Shown here piece by piece: positions 54,604-63,464 of a stretch of 64,000 bases of DNA (positions are counted from its first letter, which is position 1; each line of letters starts with the position of its first letter). The translations under genes and the position numbers were made by a program. A model generated the notes under the pieces. It had not been told where the DNA came from. It did not search any database and was given only the letters and a program-made list of their open reading frames with translations. Where the stretch lies: positions 806,001 to 870,000 of the forward strand of contig NZ_CP031447.1 of NCBI RefSeq assembly GCF_003391095.1, given 5' to 3'. Source of the stretch: Austwickia chelonae. Its GTDB lineage: Bacteria; Actinomycetota; Actinomycetes; Actinomycetales; Dermatophilaceae.

Positions 54604-56388
54604 ATGACGCGACAGATCAACACGATCGGTGTGATCGGCCTGGGAACCATGGGTGCCGGCATCGCCGAAGTCTTCGCCCGCAACGGCCTGACCGTCCACG
54701 CCGTCGAGATCGACGACGACGCAGCCCAGAACGGCTACCGACGCCTCGTCGACTCGACCTCCCGCGCCGTCGCCAGGGACAAGATGACCGCCGACGAACG
54801 CGAACAGATCCTCGGGCGCATCACCGTCAGCACCGACCCAGCCGCCGTCGCCGACTGCGACTTCGTCATCGAGGCCGTCACCGAGGACATCGAACGCAAA
54901 CGCATCGTCTTCGCCCAATTGGACGCCGTCGTTCACGAGGACACTCTGCTGGCGACCAATACCTCCGCCCTGTCCGTCACCGACATCGCGGTCTCCACCG
55001 CCCACCCCAACCGAGTCGTCGGACTGCACTTCTTCAACCCCGCCCCCGTCCAGAGCCTCGTCGAGGTCATCGGGACAGTCGTCACCGACGACGCCGTCCT
55101 CACCCGGGCCAAGGCCCTCGTCGAACAGCTCGGCAAAGAACCGGTCGTCGTCGGGGACCGAGCCGGGTTCATCGCCAACGCCTTACTCCTGGGCTATCTC
55201 AACCACGCCATATCGATGTACGAGAACCGCTATGCCTCAAGGGAAGACATCGACGCCGCGATGCAATTGGGCTGCGGGTACCCCATGGGCCCGCTTGCGC
55301 TCGCCGACCTGATCGGCCTCGACGTCTGCTATGCCGTGCTCGACACCATGTACCGGCAGGGGCGAGACCGGCTCCACGCCCCCACGCCTTTGCTGAAACA
55401 GATGATCGCGGCAGGTCGGCTCGGCCGGAAGAGCGGGCGCGGTTTCTACACCTACGAACGGGTGGGTTCCAGCACTGTGGTCCCGGACCGGGAGACCCCC
55501 GGCAGTGGCGGGCAGGATGGCGTGATCGAGCTGCGACCGATTCGGACGATCGGGGTGGTCGGCAACGGGACGATGGCGATGGGCATCGTGGAGGTCTTCA
55601 CCAAGGCCGGATACCCGGTCGTCTTCGTCGCCCGAAGCCAGGACAAGGCGGACCGGTCCGTCGCCGCGCTGACGAAGAGCCTCGACCGAGCGGTGTCTCG
55701 CGGTCGGTTGGACCAGCAGGATCGGGACGCTGCGCTGGCCAGAGTGACCGGGACCGACCAGCTCGACGAACTCGCTCAGGTCGACCTCGTGGTCGAGGCC
55801 ATCGCCGAGGATCTTCAGGTCAAGCAGGAAGTTTTTCGTCGACTCGACGAGATCTGCCGCCCCGGGTGTGTTCTGGCGACGACGACCAGCTCGTTGCCGG
55901 TCATTCAGGTCGCCGCAGCGACCTCCCGTCCGGGAGAGGTCATCGGCATGCACTTCTTCAACCCGGCCCACGTGATGAAACTCGTCGAAGTCGTCTCCAC
56001 GGTGACCACCGCCGACGACGTCCGGCAGACCGTCCACGACCTGTGTGGACGTATCGGCAAGCATGCTGTCCACTGCGGTGACCGCGCTGGTTTCATCGTC
56101 AACGCCCTTCTCTTCCCCTATCTCAATGACGCCGTGAAACTGTTGGAAGCGCACTACGCCAGCGCCGATGACATCGATCTGGCCATGACCGCAGGTTGTG
56201 GGCTTCCGATGGGCCCCTTCGAACTGCTCGACGTCGTCGGCCTGGACGTCTCCTACGCCATTCAACGTGAGCTGTACCTGGAGTTCCGGGAACGAGGCTT
56301 CGCCCCGGCGCCCTTGCTGGAACATCTCACCAAGGGTGGCTATCTGGGACGGAAGACCGGTCGGGGCTTCCGGATCCACGCCGCCTGA
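54604..56388 (+). CDS. Duplicated 3-hydroxybutyryl-CoA dehydrogenase (two fused units)
   Basis: 594 residues made of two complete 3-hydroxyacyl-CoA dehydrogenases. Unit 1 (about 1-285) has VIGLGTMGAGIAEVF, NTSALSVTDIA and GLHFFNPAPV. Unit 2 (about 305-594) has VVGNGTMAMGIVEVF, TTSSLPVIQVA and GMHFFNPAHV. Both keep the catalytic Ser and His, so both may be active. It oxidises 3-hydroxyacyl-CoA or, in reverse, makes 3-hydroxybutyryl-CoA, which feeds crotonyl-CoA to the carboxylase/reductase encoded 1.2 kb downstream. ATG at 54604 starts the conserved part; an ATG at 54583 is an alternative. Divergent from nucS. Confidence 0.85.
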   Translation: MTRQINTIGVIGLGTMGAGIAEVFARNGLTVHAVEIDDDAAQNGYRRLVDSTSRAVARDKMTADEREQILGRITVSTDPAAVADCDFVIEAVTEDIERKRIVFAQLDAVVHEDTLLATNTSALSVTDIAVSTAHPNRVVGLHFFNPAPVQSLVEVIGTVVTDDAVLTRAKALVEQLGKEPVVVGDRAGFIANALLLGYLNHAISMYENRYASREDIDAAMQLGCGYPMGPLALADLIGLDVCYAVLDTMYRQGRDRLHAPTPLLKQMIAAGRLGRKSGRGFYTYERVGSSTVVPDRETPGSGGQDGVIELRPIRTIGVVGNGTMAMGIVEVFTKAGYPVVFVARSQDKADRSVAALTKSLDRAVSRGRLDQQDRDAALARVTGTDQLDELAQVDLVVEAIAEDLQVKQEVFRRLDEICRPGCVLATTTSSLPVIQVAAATSRPGEVIGMHFFNPAHVMKLVEVVSTVTTADDVRQTVHDLCGRIGKHAVHCGDRAGFIVNALLFPYLNDAVKLLEAHYASADDIDLAMTAGCGLPMGPFELLDVVGLDVSYAIQRELYLEFRERGFAPAPLLEHLTKGGYLGRKTGRGFRIHAA

Positions 56389-56451
56389 TCAGCGCCGACC
56401 CAGGGGCCGGGTGGTAGACCGGGTCTTCGGCCGACTTGCGATGATGGATCC

Positions 56452-56751
56452 ATGCCCCGGGCCAACCGCCGCCGACGCGACGACCGCGAACTCGATCTCG
56501 GGCGAGCCCTGGGCGGCCTGGAGCGCAGGGAGAGCCACTCCGACGGTGAATGGTTCGTGCGCCGGGTGGCCGGCCGGGACCCGAGCCGCCGCTACCTGTG
56601 TCCCGGATGCCAACAGACCCTGACCGGCGACATCGCCCACATCGTCGCTTGGCCGGCCGATGGTCTCGGCGGGCTGGACGATCGCCGTCACTGGCATGCC
56701 CGCTGCTGGCAGAATCGCAGCCGACGCCCACCGAGAGGTTCCTGGAGATGA
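56452..56751 (+). CDS. Small putative zinc-finger/HNH-like protein
   Basis: 99 residues. A charged Arg/Asp-rich start is followed by a likely metal site: CPGCQQTL, then DIAHIVAW and RRHWHARCW. The CxxC...H...H..C spacing resembles a degenerate HNH or zinc-ribbon fold. Similar small actinobacterial proteins are often labelled ATP/GTP-binding without evidence. The ATG at 56452 has no clear ribosome site. The stop overlaps the ATG of the following alpha/beta hydrolase (ATGA), so the two are coupled. Function unknown. Confidence 0.6.
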   Translation: MPRANRRRRDDRELDLGRALGGLERRESHSDGEWFVRRVAGRDPSRRYLCPGCQQTLTGDIAHIVAWPADGLGGLDDRRHWHARCWQNRSRRPPRGSWR

Positions 56752-57554
56752 CATCGACGCCCCCACCCACGGACCCCACCACCGGGTCATTGCGCACCAT
56801 CACCCCGCGGGAGATCCGCGCGAACAGCGTCCTACCGGCTCAACGGGAGGACATCGAACTGCACACCGCAGACGGACTGACCCTCGTCGGGGAGCTGGCG
56901 ACCCCGATCGGGAAGCCCCCGGTCGCGACGCTGATCACCTTGCACCCGCTGCCCACCCACGGCGGTTTCATGGACAGCCACGTCTACCGTAAGGCCGCCT
57001 ACCGGCTGCCTGCATTGGCCGATGTCGCCGTTCTCCGTTTCAACACGCGAGGGACCTCTTCGGCACGGGGCACCTCAGAGGGCGAGTTCGACTACGCCCA
57101 GAGCGAGAAGTACGACGTCGCCGCAGCCATCGAATTCGCCGAGTTCCACGACCTGCCCCACCGGTGGCTCGTCGGATGGAGTTTCGGCACCGACCTGGCT
57201 CTGATGCACGGGCACGACCCCTCGATCGAGGGCGCCATCCTGCTGTCTCCACCGCTGCGCTACAGCCACGAGTCCGATCTACAGGAATGGGCCGATTTCG
57301 GAAAGCCCGTGGTGGCACTCGTCCCGGAACATGACGACTACCTGCAACCGGCCGAGGCCGTGGAACGCTTCAGCACCATTCCCCAGGCCACAGTGGTTCC
57401 GATCGAAGGCGGCAAGCACCTATGGGTCGGCGAGACCTTCGTCCGTCGCGCCTTGCAGGAGATCGTGGACGTCGTGGCGCCCGGCCACGGAGATCTCCCG
57501 ACGACCTGGCTGGGCCCGATGGACACCGCCGAGAGCGCTGACTCCGACGGGTGA
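56748..57554 (+). CDS. Alpha/beta hydrolase
   Basis: 268 residues. The serine hydrolase triad is visible: nucleophile in GWSFGTD, Asp in PEHDDYL and His in GGKHLW. LHPLPTHGG near the start contributes the oxyanion region, and RFNTRGTSSARG follows. It resembles short dienelactone-hydrolase/esterase-like proteins of actinobacteria. The ATG at 56748 overlaps the previous stop and has GGAG 4 bases upstream. Convergent with the crotonyl-CoA carboxylase/reductase gene. Substrate unknown; a thioesterase role linked to CoA metabolism nearby is possible but unproven. Confidence 0.75.
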   Translation: MTSTPPPTDPTTGSLRTITPREIRANSVLPAQREDIELHTADGLTLVGELATPIGKPPVATLITLHPLPTHGGFMDSHVYRKAAYRLPALADVAVLRFNTRGTSSARGTSEGEFDYAQSEKYDVAAAIEFAEFHDLPHRWLVGWSFGTDLALMHGHDPSIEGAILLSPPLRYSHESDLQEWADFGKPVVALVPEHDDYLQPAEAVERFSTIPQATVVPIEGGKHLWVGETFVRRALQEIVDVVAPGHGDLPTTWLGPMDTAESADSDG

Positions 57555-57597
57555 CGTCGCGGGGCACCCAGCACCGAACGATCTCCGGCATGGACGT

Positions 57598-58944
57598 CTA
57601 CCGACTGCGGAAACGGTTGATCCCGGCCAGGTGCCGTTCTCGTTTCTCGGGGTCGGTCACGCCCATCCCCTCCTCAGGTGCCAAGCAGAGCACACCGACC
57701 TTGCCCTGGTGGGTGTTGCGATGCACATCCAGCGCGGCCTGCCCGACCTCGGCCATCGGATAGGTCCGGCTCAGGGTCGGGTGGATCAAGCCACGGCGGA
57801 TGAGGCTGTTGGCCTCCCAGGCCTCGCGGTAGTTCGCGAAATGGCTGGACACGATCCGTTTCAGGTTCATCCACAGGTAACGGTTGTCGTACTCGTGGAG
57901 ATAACCGGAGGTGGAGGCACAAGTCACGATGGTCCCTCCCTTGCGAGTCACGTAGACCGAAGCGCCGAAGGTCTCCCGGCCGGGATGTTCGAAGACGATG
58001 TCGACGTCGTGGCCGTGGGTGAGCTCGCGGATGTCGGCGCCTAACCGTTTCCATTCCTTCGGGTTCTGCTTCGTCCCCTCCTCGTCCCAGAAGGCGTACC
58101 CTCGGGCACGGCGGTCGATGACCAGCTCAGCTCCCATCGCCCGGCAGATCTCGGCCTTGTCGGGGGAGGAGACCACGCAGATCGGAGTGGCACCGCCGGC
58201 GACCGCCAATTGGGTGGCATAGCTGCCCAAACCGCCGCTGGCGCCCCAGATCAGCACCCGGTCACCCAACTTCATGCCTGCGCCATTCCGGGAGATCAGC
58301 TGTCGGTAGGCGGTGGAATTGACCAGCCCGGGGCTCGCCGACTCCTCCCAGGTCAGGTGTTCGGGCTTCGGCATCAGTTGGTTGGCCTTGACGATGGCCA
58401 GCTCGGCGAGCCCACCGAAGTTCGTCTCGAACCCCCAGATCCGCTGCTCAGGATCCAGCATGGTGTCGTCATGGCCGTCGTGATGTTCCAACTCCACTGA
58501 GAGGCAGTGCGCCACGCACTCCTGCCCGGGCTTCCACAGGTGCACCCCCGGCCCGGTGGCCAGCACCACACCGGCCAGGTCGGAGCCGACGATGTGATAG
58601 GGCAGATCATGTCGGCGCGCGCTGGGGGAGAGCCGACCGTAACGCTCCAGGAAACCGAAGGTCGGCAGAGGTTCGAAGATGCTCGACCAGACGGTGTTGT
58701 AGTTGATGGCGCTGGCCATGACGGCGACCAGAGCTTCTCCTGGGGCCAGTTCTGGAAGGGGCACTTCGTCGATGTGCAGGCTCCGACGGGGGTCCTTCTC
58801 CCGGCTGGGGGTGTCGGCGAACATGTCCGCTTCGTCCTTGTGCACGGTCACGGCCCGGAAGCTTTCCGGCGTCATGGATTCGTATGTGCCTGGTGTCCGG
58901 TCGCCCGCCAGGATGGCGTCGCGGATCTCCTGGGTGGTGGCCAC
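57598..58944 (-). CDS. ccr: Crotonyl-CoA carboxylase/reductase
   Basis: A 448-residue medium-chain dehydrogenase/reductase converting crotonyl-CoA, CO2 and NADPH to ethylmalonyl-CoA, the key step of the ethylmalonyl-CoA pathway. Seen are ALVAVMASAINYNTVWSS, the NADPH-binding GASGGLGSYA, VVSSPDKAEICRAMGAE and EHPGRETFGASVY. FWDEEGTKQNPKEWKR is the CCR-specific insertion. The GTG at 58944 follows GAGGAG by 5 bases; the longer frame to 58977 lacks conservation. Together with the mutase, epimerase and dehydrogenase it allows growth on C2 compounds or supplies ethylmalonyl-CoA. Confidence 0.93.
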   Translation of the reverse strand: MATTQEIRDAILAGDRTPGTYESMTPESFRAVTVHKDEADMFADTPSREKDPRRSLHIDEVPLPELAPGEALVAVMASAINYNTVWSSIFEPLPTFGFLERYGRLSPSARRHDLPYHIVGSDLAGVVLATGPGVHLWKPGQECVAHCLSVELEHHDGHDDTMLDPEQRIWGFETNFGGLAELAIVKANQLMPKPEHLTWEESASPGLVNSTAYRQLISRNGAGMKLGDRVLIWGASGGLGSYATQLAVAGGATPICVVSSPDKAEICRAMGAELVIDRRARGYAFWDEEGTKQNPKEWKRLGADIRELTHGHDVDIVFEHPGRETFGASVYVTRKGGTIVTCASTSGYLHEYDNRYLWMNLKRIVSSHFANYREAWEANSLIRRGLIHPTLSRTYPMAEVGQAALDVHRNTHQGKVGVLCLAPEEGMGVTDPEKRERHLAGINRFRSR

Positions 58945-59115
58945 GGGAACTCCTCGGGTCGGTGGGGCTCTCCTCACCGGTCAGGATTCCCGAGCTGGAG
59001 GGATTGTGAAGCCGAGGCGCCCGGTGAGCTTCGTCACGAGTCGCTTTTTTCGGACATGACGAAGCCGGGGCGGCTTGGCTGCCGTCCCGGCCTGGGTGAC
59101 CACGAGGTCTGGGGA

Positions 59116-59553
59116 TCAGTGACCCTGGCCTGGCTCGACCAGCTCGACCAGCACGCCGCCGGCGTCCTTGGGGTGGATGAAGTTGATGCGGCTGCCCGCG
59201 GTGCCCCGCTTCGGCTCGGCGTACAGCAGACGCAGGCCACGTTCGCGCAGAGTCGTACAGACCGCGTCGATGTCCTCGACCCGGTAGGCCATCTGCTGGA
59301 TGCCGATGCCGTTCTTGTCGATGAACTTCGCGATTGTGGAGTTCTCGTTCAGGGGCGCGAGCAGCTGGATGCAGGAGGTGGAGTCTCCGACGGCCATCAT
59401 GGCTTCGGCGACGCCCTGCTCTTCGTTGACCTCACGGTGGGCCATCGTCATGCCGTACTTCTCCTCGTAGAAGCGGATTGCTTCGTCGAGGTCGTGTACG
59501 GCGATGCCGACGTGGTCGATGTGGGTGAACAGTCCTGCCATGGTGTCGGTCAT
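59116..59553 (-). CDS. mce: Methylmalonyl-CoA epimerase
   Basis: A 145-residue vicinal-oxygen-chelate protein. It interconverts (2R)- and (2S)-methylmalonyl-CoA, and possibly ethylmalonyl-CoA. The N-terminal HIDHVGIAVHDLDEAIRFY, QMAYRVEDIDAV and C-terminal GVLVELVEP give the metal-binding His and Glu residues. The ATG at 59553 follows TAGGCT by 6 bases and has no ribosome site, so a leaderless transcript is possible; ATG at 59541 is an alternative. Upstream of ccr on the same strand. Confidence 0.9.
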   Translation of the reverse strand: MTDTMAGLFTHIDHVGIAVHDLDEAIRFYEEKYGMTMAHREVNEEQGVAEAMMAVGDSTSCIQLLAPLNENSTIAKFIDKNGIGIQQMAYRVEDIDAVCTTLRERGLRLLYAEPKRGTAGSRINFIHPKDAGGVLVELVEPGQGH

Positions 59554-59866
59554 GGAGCCAGCCTAGGCCGAAGCAGTGCAGGGTCGGGAGGGACGAAGGC
59601 CCTTGTCGGCATGTCGGATACGGCAGGGCAGATCGGCTCTCGGAGTGTCCGTGGGGCCGGAGCCTCGGTCCTGACGGCATCGGAGGTAGCCTCGTGAGGG
59701 CGACCTGGACGGTTGTGCCCCTACCGGGCGAACGCCGATAACTGGGTGGTGAGACAATGAGCGGGCCCGCTCACAAGGACTCGGCAGGGGAACGGGGCAT
59801 CCGGCCGAGGTGGAGCGGCAGGCCATGGGACCTGGCCGTGGTGGCCCCTGGTGCGTAGGAGTGGAG
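59554..59866 (+). promoter_or_regulatory. Divergent region between mce and argR
   Basis: No supportable gene. It holds a perfect 16-bp palindrome TGAGCGGGCCCGCTCA (59758-59773), which could be a regulator site or a small hairpin. A weak promoter candidate for argR is TTGTGC (59713-59718) with GATAAC (59737-59742). The argR ribosome site AGGAG is at 59857-59861. Confidence 0.35.
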
Positions 59867-60367
59867 ATGCTCGCCAACACCAAAAGTGCACGTCACCAGC
59901 TGATCGCCGACATATTGGCGCGCTACTGCGTGCATTCCCAGTCGGAGCTCCTCGAACGACTTGCCGAACACGGTGTCGTGGTCACTCAGGCCACACTTTC
60001 TCGTGATCTGGTAGCTCTCCGGGCGGTCAAGGTACGTAAGGGGCGCAAACTTGTGTACGCGCTCCCCGGCCTCGGTGGGGACACCACTCCGCGTCCGGCC
60101 CCGGATGAAGGCACCCTTGATCATCGGCTTCGGCATGTCTGCGAGGAGTTCATCGTCTCTGCGGTCCCCGTGAAGAATTTCGTGGTGGTACGGACCCCGC
60201 CGGGCGCGGCGGACTACGTGGCCTCGGTTCTCGACCAGAACGGGGGCCTGGGGGCCCTGGGCACTATCGCCGGGGACGACACGACGTTATTGGTCTTCCA
60301 GGACGACGAAACTGCTGCGGAAGTGAGTGAGCTCCTTCTGGACAGTTCCGGGCGTCCGCGGAGTTGA
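59867..60367 (+). CDS. argR: Arginine repressor ArgR
   Basis: 166 residues. The N-terminal winged helix has SQSELLERLAEHGVVVTQATLSRDL. The C-terminal hexamerisation and arginine-binding domain has the acidic GTIAGDDT motif. ArgR represses arginine synthesis and, in several bacteria, activates or controls arginine deiminase genes. Here it is convergent with arcD of an arginine deiminase operon rather than inside an argCJBD cluster, pointing to a role in catabolism. The ATG at 59867 has AGGAG 5 bases upstream. Confidence 0.93.
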   Translation: MLANTKSARHQLIADILARYCVHSQSELLERLAEHGVVVTQATLSRDLVALRAVKVRKGRKLVYALPGLGGDTTPRPAPDEGTLDHRLRHVCEEFIVSAVPVKNFVVVRTPPGAADYVASVLDQNGGLGALGTIAGDDTTLLVFQDDETAAEVSELLLDSSGRPRS

Positions 60368-60388
60368 CTTTCCCCGACCTGGAATACC

Positions 60389-60425
60389 GATGTGGCGGAC
60401 CTGAACACCTCAGGTCCGCCACATC
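60389..60425. terminator. Bidirectional terminator between argR and arcD
   Basis: A perfect 16-bp stem (60389-60404 with 60410-60425) with a 5-nt loop sits between the convergent stops of argR (60367) and arcD (60435), followed by ATTTCC in the plus direction. Confidence 0.8.
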
Positions 60426-60434
60426 ATTTCCGGG

Positions 60435-61934
60435 TCACAAGGAGATGTGACCGGTCGCCAAGAAGAAGGCTCCGAGAACTGCTGCTGCGGTGATGGCGGC
60501 GAAGAGGGCGGTTTCTACGGTGGTGAACGGCTTCTCTCCAGCTGCCCGACGCGACGGGATGTAGACGGCGGCACCGATCACGTAGAAGAGCGCGGACAAC
60601 AACAGGTACTTCGGTCCTGCGGCGTAGAGCAGCCAGATGGCGTAGATCGTGGAGATCCCGCCGATGATCATCGCTTTGACCCGGACGGACTGTTCCTGCT
60701 CGTAGGTCTCGCCGCTGATGGCCAGTTTCAGCTGGTAGACGGTGGACAACAGGTAGGGGATGAGGATGAGCGAGGACGCGAGCAGGATCAGCGCGTCGTA
60801 GGCGTCCTTGTTGGTGGTCGACCAGATGAGGAAGATCTGTTCGCAGACGGCGGTGATCACCAGAGCACCTGCTGGGGCGCCCTTGGAGTTCAACTTGCCC
60901 AGGATCTGCGGCATCACTTTGTCCTGAGCCGGGAGAGCGAGGATCTCGGCGCACAGCAGGGTCCAGCTCAGCAGCGCGCCGAGCAGGGAGATCGCCAGGC
61001 CGAGCGCGATCAGCGTTCCTCCCCAGGGGCCGACCACGGAAGCGAGCAGTTGGCCCAGGGCAGGGTCCTTGACGCCGGCCAACTGAGCTTGGGCCATCAG
61101 ACCGTAGGAGATGATGTTGACCAGGATCAGCAGGGCCAGCACGCCGAGGAAGCCGATGACCGTGGCCTTGCCGACGTCGGAGCGTTTACTGGCCCGCGCG
61201 GAGAAGACGCTGGCTCCTTCGATGCCGATGAAGACCCAGACAGTGACCAGCATCATGCCTTTGACCTGATCCAGGACGGACCCGAGCGGGACGATCTCGT
61301 TGTCAGCGCCGGAGGGGACGCTGGTGTTGGTGCCCCAGATGTCGGCGGTGAAGATCCCGGCCTTGAAGGCGACCGCACCGATCACGATGAACATCAGCAA
61401 GGGGACGATCTTGGCGACGGTGACGACGGTGTTGACGAAAGCTGCTTCCTGGACACCGCGGATGCACAGCCAGGTGGTGGCCCACAGGACGACCGAAGCG
61501 CCGATGACCGAGGGAACTTTGTTCTCGCCGCCGAAGAAGGGGATCAGTTCTCCGACTGCGGTGAAGAGGAAGACCAAGTAGCCGACATTGCCCAACCAAG
61601 CGCTGATCCAGTATCCCCAGGCCGAGTTGAAGCCGATGTAGGAACCGAAGCCTGCTCTGGCATAACCGTAGACTCCTCCATCGACATCAGGCTTTCTGCT
61701 CGCCAGATTCTGGAAAACGAAAGCGAGTGTCAGCATGCCGACGCCGGTGATCATCCAGCCGATGATCAAGGGAATCGGTGAGGCGCTCTGCGCCATCTGA
61801 CGGGGCATCGCGAAGATACCGCCGCCGATCATGGAACCGACCACCAACGCGATGAGAGCGCCGAGCTTCAGGCGGGCGTCGGATCCGGTGGGCAGGCTGT
61901 CCGAGACAGTCGATTGAGGCGTGCTGCTGGTCAT
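60435..61934 (-). CDS. arcD: Arginine/ornithine antiporter
   Basis: A 499-residue amino acid-polyamine-organocation superfamily carrier with about 12-13 membrane helices. The first helix carries LIALVVGSMIGGGIFAMPRQ, the substrate-binding loop of APC antiporters such as ArcD and AdiC. It exchanges extracellular arginine for ornithine made by the arginine deiminase pathway. ATG at 61934. It shares orientation with arcC and arcB but is separated from arcC by 561 bp and a terminator, so it probably has its own promoter. Confidence 0.9.
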   Translation of the reverse strand: MTSSTPQSTVSDSLPTGSDARLKLGALIALVVGSMIGGGIFAMPRQMAQSASPIPLIIGWMITGVGMLTLAFVFQNLASRKPDVDGGVYGYARAGFGSYIGFNSAWGYWISAWLGNVGYLVFLFTAVGELIPFFGGENKVPSVIGASVVLWATTWLCIRGVQEAAFVNTVVTVAKIVPLLMFIVIGAVAFKAGIFTADIWGTNTSVPSGADNEIVPLGSVLDQVKGMMLVTVWVFIGIEGASVFSARASKRSDVGKATVIGFLGVLALLILVNIISYGLMAQAQLAGVKDPALGQLLASVVGPWGGTLIALGLAISLLGALLSWTLLCAEILALPAQDKVMPQILGKLNSKGAPAGALVITAVCEQIFLIWSTTNKDAYDALILLASSLILIPYLLSTVYQLKLAISGETYEQEQSVRVKAMIIGGISTIYAIWLLYAAGPKYLLLSALFYVIGAAVYIPSRRAAGEKPFTTVETALFAAITAAAVLGAFFLATGHISL

Positions 61935-62495
61935 GGGAGTCGCCGTTCTCGATAACTAAGGTGACGAGGTAGGAGGGAGACGCCGCCGCCGGTTGCGGGC
62001 CGATGACAACGTTCAGGTGCTCGTCGCTCACCTGAGATTGTGGACAGTACGAGGGTCAGAACTATATGACTGGTCTCAGCTTGGCGGGTCGAGGATGCCC
62101 AAAGAGGACCACCACGCCGAAGTATTTCCTTGCGCAGATAATCTCGCGGAAGACGGGTGATTTTCGGGAAAGGCCTTTACCCCGCAGGTGAACCCGGAGG
62201 GGAGTCCCGTGACGACTTTTATTGGTGACGCGTCCATGACATTTTTAAGCGTTTCTCAGCTGTTCCTGCACCAGTGCCGCACGGAGACGTTCATCGTCGT
62301 CCGATGCCGACGGTCGTGGGACAACGCCGACGCACATTCGCAGAAAGGCGGTGCCTGTGCTGGGGGCAGAAGGCACAGGGGCATCCGGCCCACGGTGGGA
62401 AACCGGACACAGCGTGGTGGAAGAACCAGCTTGCGGGGCGTGGCGCAACACACCCCGCAAGCTGGGGTCGTACATCGGTTGAGGGCGGGCGTGCC
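61935..62495 (-). promoter_or_regulatory. 561-bp region between arcC and arcD without a supported gene
   Basis: It contains the arcC terminator at 62426-62465 and a short CCTGTGC/GCACAGG hairpin near 62352-62377. A possible minus-strand -10 TATAGT lies at 62061-62066, 127 bp upstream of arcD. A plus-strand ORF at 62188-62544 has no recognisable protein features and runs through the terminator. Confidence 0.4.
62426..62465 (-). terminator. Terminator after arcC
   Basis: A perfect 13-bp stem (62426-62438 with 62453-62465) and a 14-nt loop lie 31 bases past the arcC stop. In the minus direction it is followed by TTCTTCC. Confidence 0.65.
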
Positions 62496-63455
62496 TCAGC
62501 CGATCGGGCGGCGGCGCGGTCCGAGGTCGTCCACCGACCCGTAGGCCCCACCAGGGGTGATGATCGTTCCTGCGGTGCCGTCGAGCATGCCGGCAGCATC
62601 CTCCAGGCTGCCGATGGCAGCCATGTCGCCGGTGAGTTCGACGAACTGACAGGCAGCCTCGATCTTCGGTCCCATCGACCCGGCGGGGGCGCCGAGGTCA
62701 CGCAGGGCTTTGGGCGTGGCCCGGTGGATGGGCTCGGCGTCATCGGTGCCGAAGTTCCGGATGACGTGGGGGACGTCGGTGAGGATCAGCAGGGCGTCCG
62801 CTTCGAGATGTTCGGCGAGTACTGCTGCGCTGAGGTCCTTGTCGATGACGGCTTCGATACCGCGCAGCTTGCCTTCCTCGTTGCGGACCACCGGAATGCC
62901 GCCGCCACCGCTGCACACCACGAGTACGCCGCTGTTCAGCAGCTGACGGATGATCCGGGTCTCGACCACCCGTTGAGGTGTGGGCGAGGGGACGACCCGG
63001 CGCCAGTACTCGCCATCGGGTTTCACGACCCAGCTCATCTCCTCGGCCTTGGCCTTGGCGGTGGCTTCGTCGTAGACCTCACCGACGAACTTGGTGGGAT
63101 CCGCGAAAGCGGGGTCGTCGGCGAGAACGAGAGTTTGGTTGACCATGGCGGCGACCTGGCATCCGGGCAGATGGTTCTGCAGGGATTGCAGGATCCAGTA
63201 GCCGATCATGCCTTGGGTCTCGGCACCCAGGGTGTCCAGCGGGTACGGCTGCGACAGGCGCGGATCCTGTGCCGATTCCAGGGCGAGCACTCCGACCTGT
63301 GGGCCGTTGCCGTGGGTGATGACGAGTTCGTGCTCCTGGGCCAGAGGCACGAGTGAAGCGATGGCCCGTTCGGCGTTGGCGATCTGGGTCGCCGCATCCG
63401 GCTTCTGGCCACGCTGCAGGAGGGCGTTGCCGCCCAGCGCTACGACGATTCGCAT
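62496..63455 (-). CDS. arcC: Carbamate kinase
   Basis: A 319-residue amino-acid-kinase-fold enzyme making ATP from carbamoyl phosphate and ADP, the energy-yielding last step of arginine deiminase fermentation. The phosphate-binding ALGGNALLQRG opens the protein; HGNGPQVG, CSGGGGIPV and the C-terminal GSMGPKIEAA follow. The ATG at 63455 lies 9 bp after the arcB stop, so the two are co-transcribed. A hairpin terminator follows. Confidence 0.95.
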   Translation of the reverse strand: MRIVVALGGNALLQRGQKPDAATQIANAERAIASLVPLAQEHELVITHGNGPQVGVLALESAQDPRLSQPYPLDTLGAETQGMIGYWILQSLQNHLPGCQVAAMVNQTLVLADDPAFADPTKFVGEVYDEATAKAKAEEMSWVVKPDGEYWRRVVPSPTPQRVVETRIIRQLLNSGVLVVCSGGGGIPVVRNEEGKLRGIEAVIDKDLSAAVLAEHLEADALLILTDVPHVIRNFGTDDAEPIHRATPKALRDLGAPAGSMGPKIEAACQFVELTGDMAAIGSLEDAAGMLDGTAGTIITPGGAYGSVDDLGPRRRPIG

Positions 63456-63464
63456 GGTGGTTGA

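Noticed and set aside
59563-59883. Minus-strand ORF in the mce-argR gap
   Set aside because: Pro/Arg/Ser-rich with no ribosome site. It covers the argR start region and looks like GC-biased noise.
62188-62544. Plus-strand ORF of 118 residues between arcD and arcC
   Set aside because: No recognisable domain, composition typical of out-of-frame GC-rich DNA, and it crosses the arcC terminator hairpin and the arcC 3' end.
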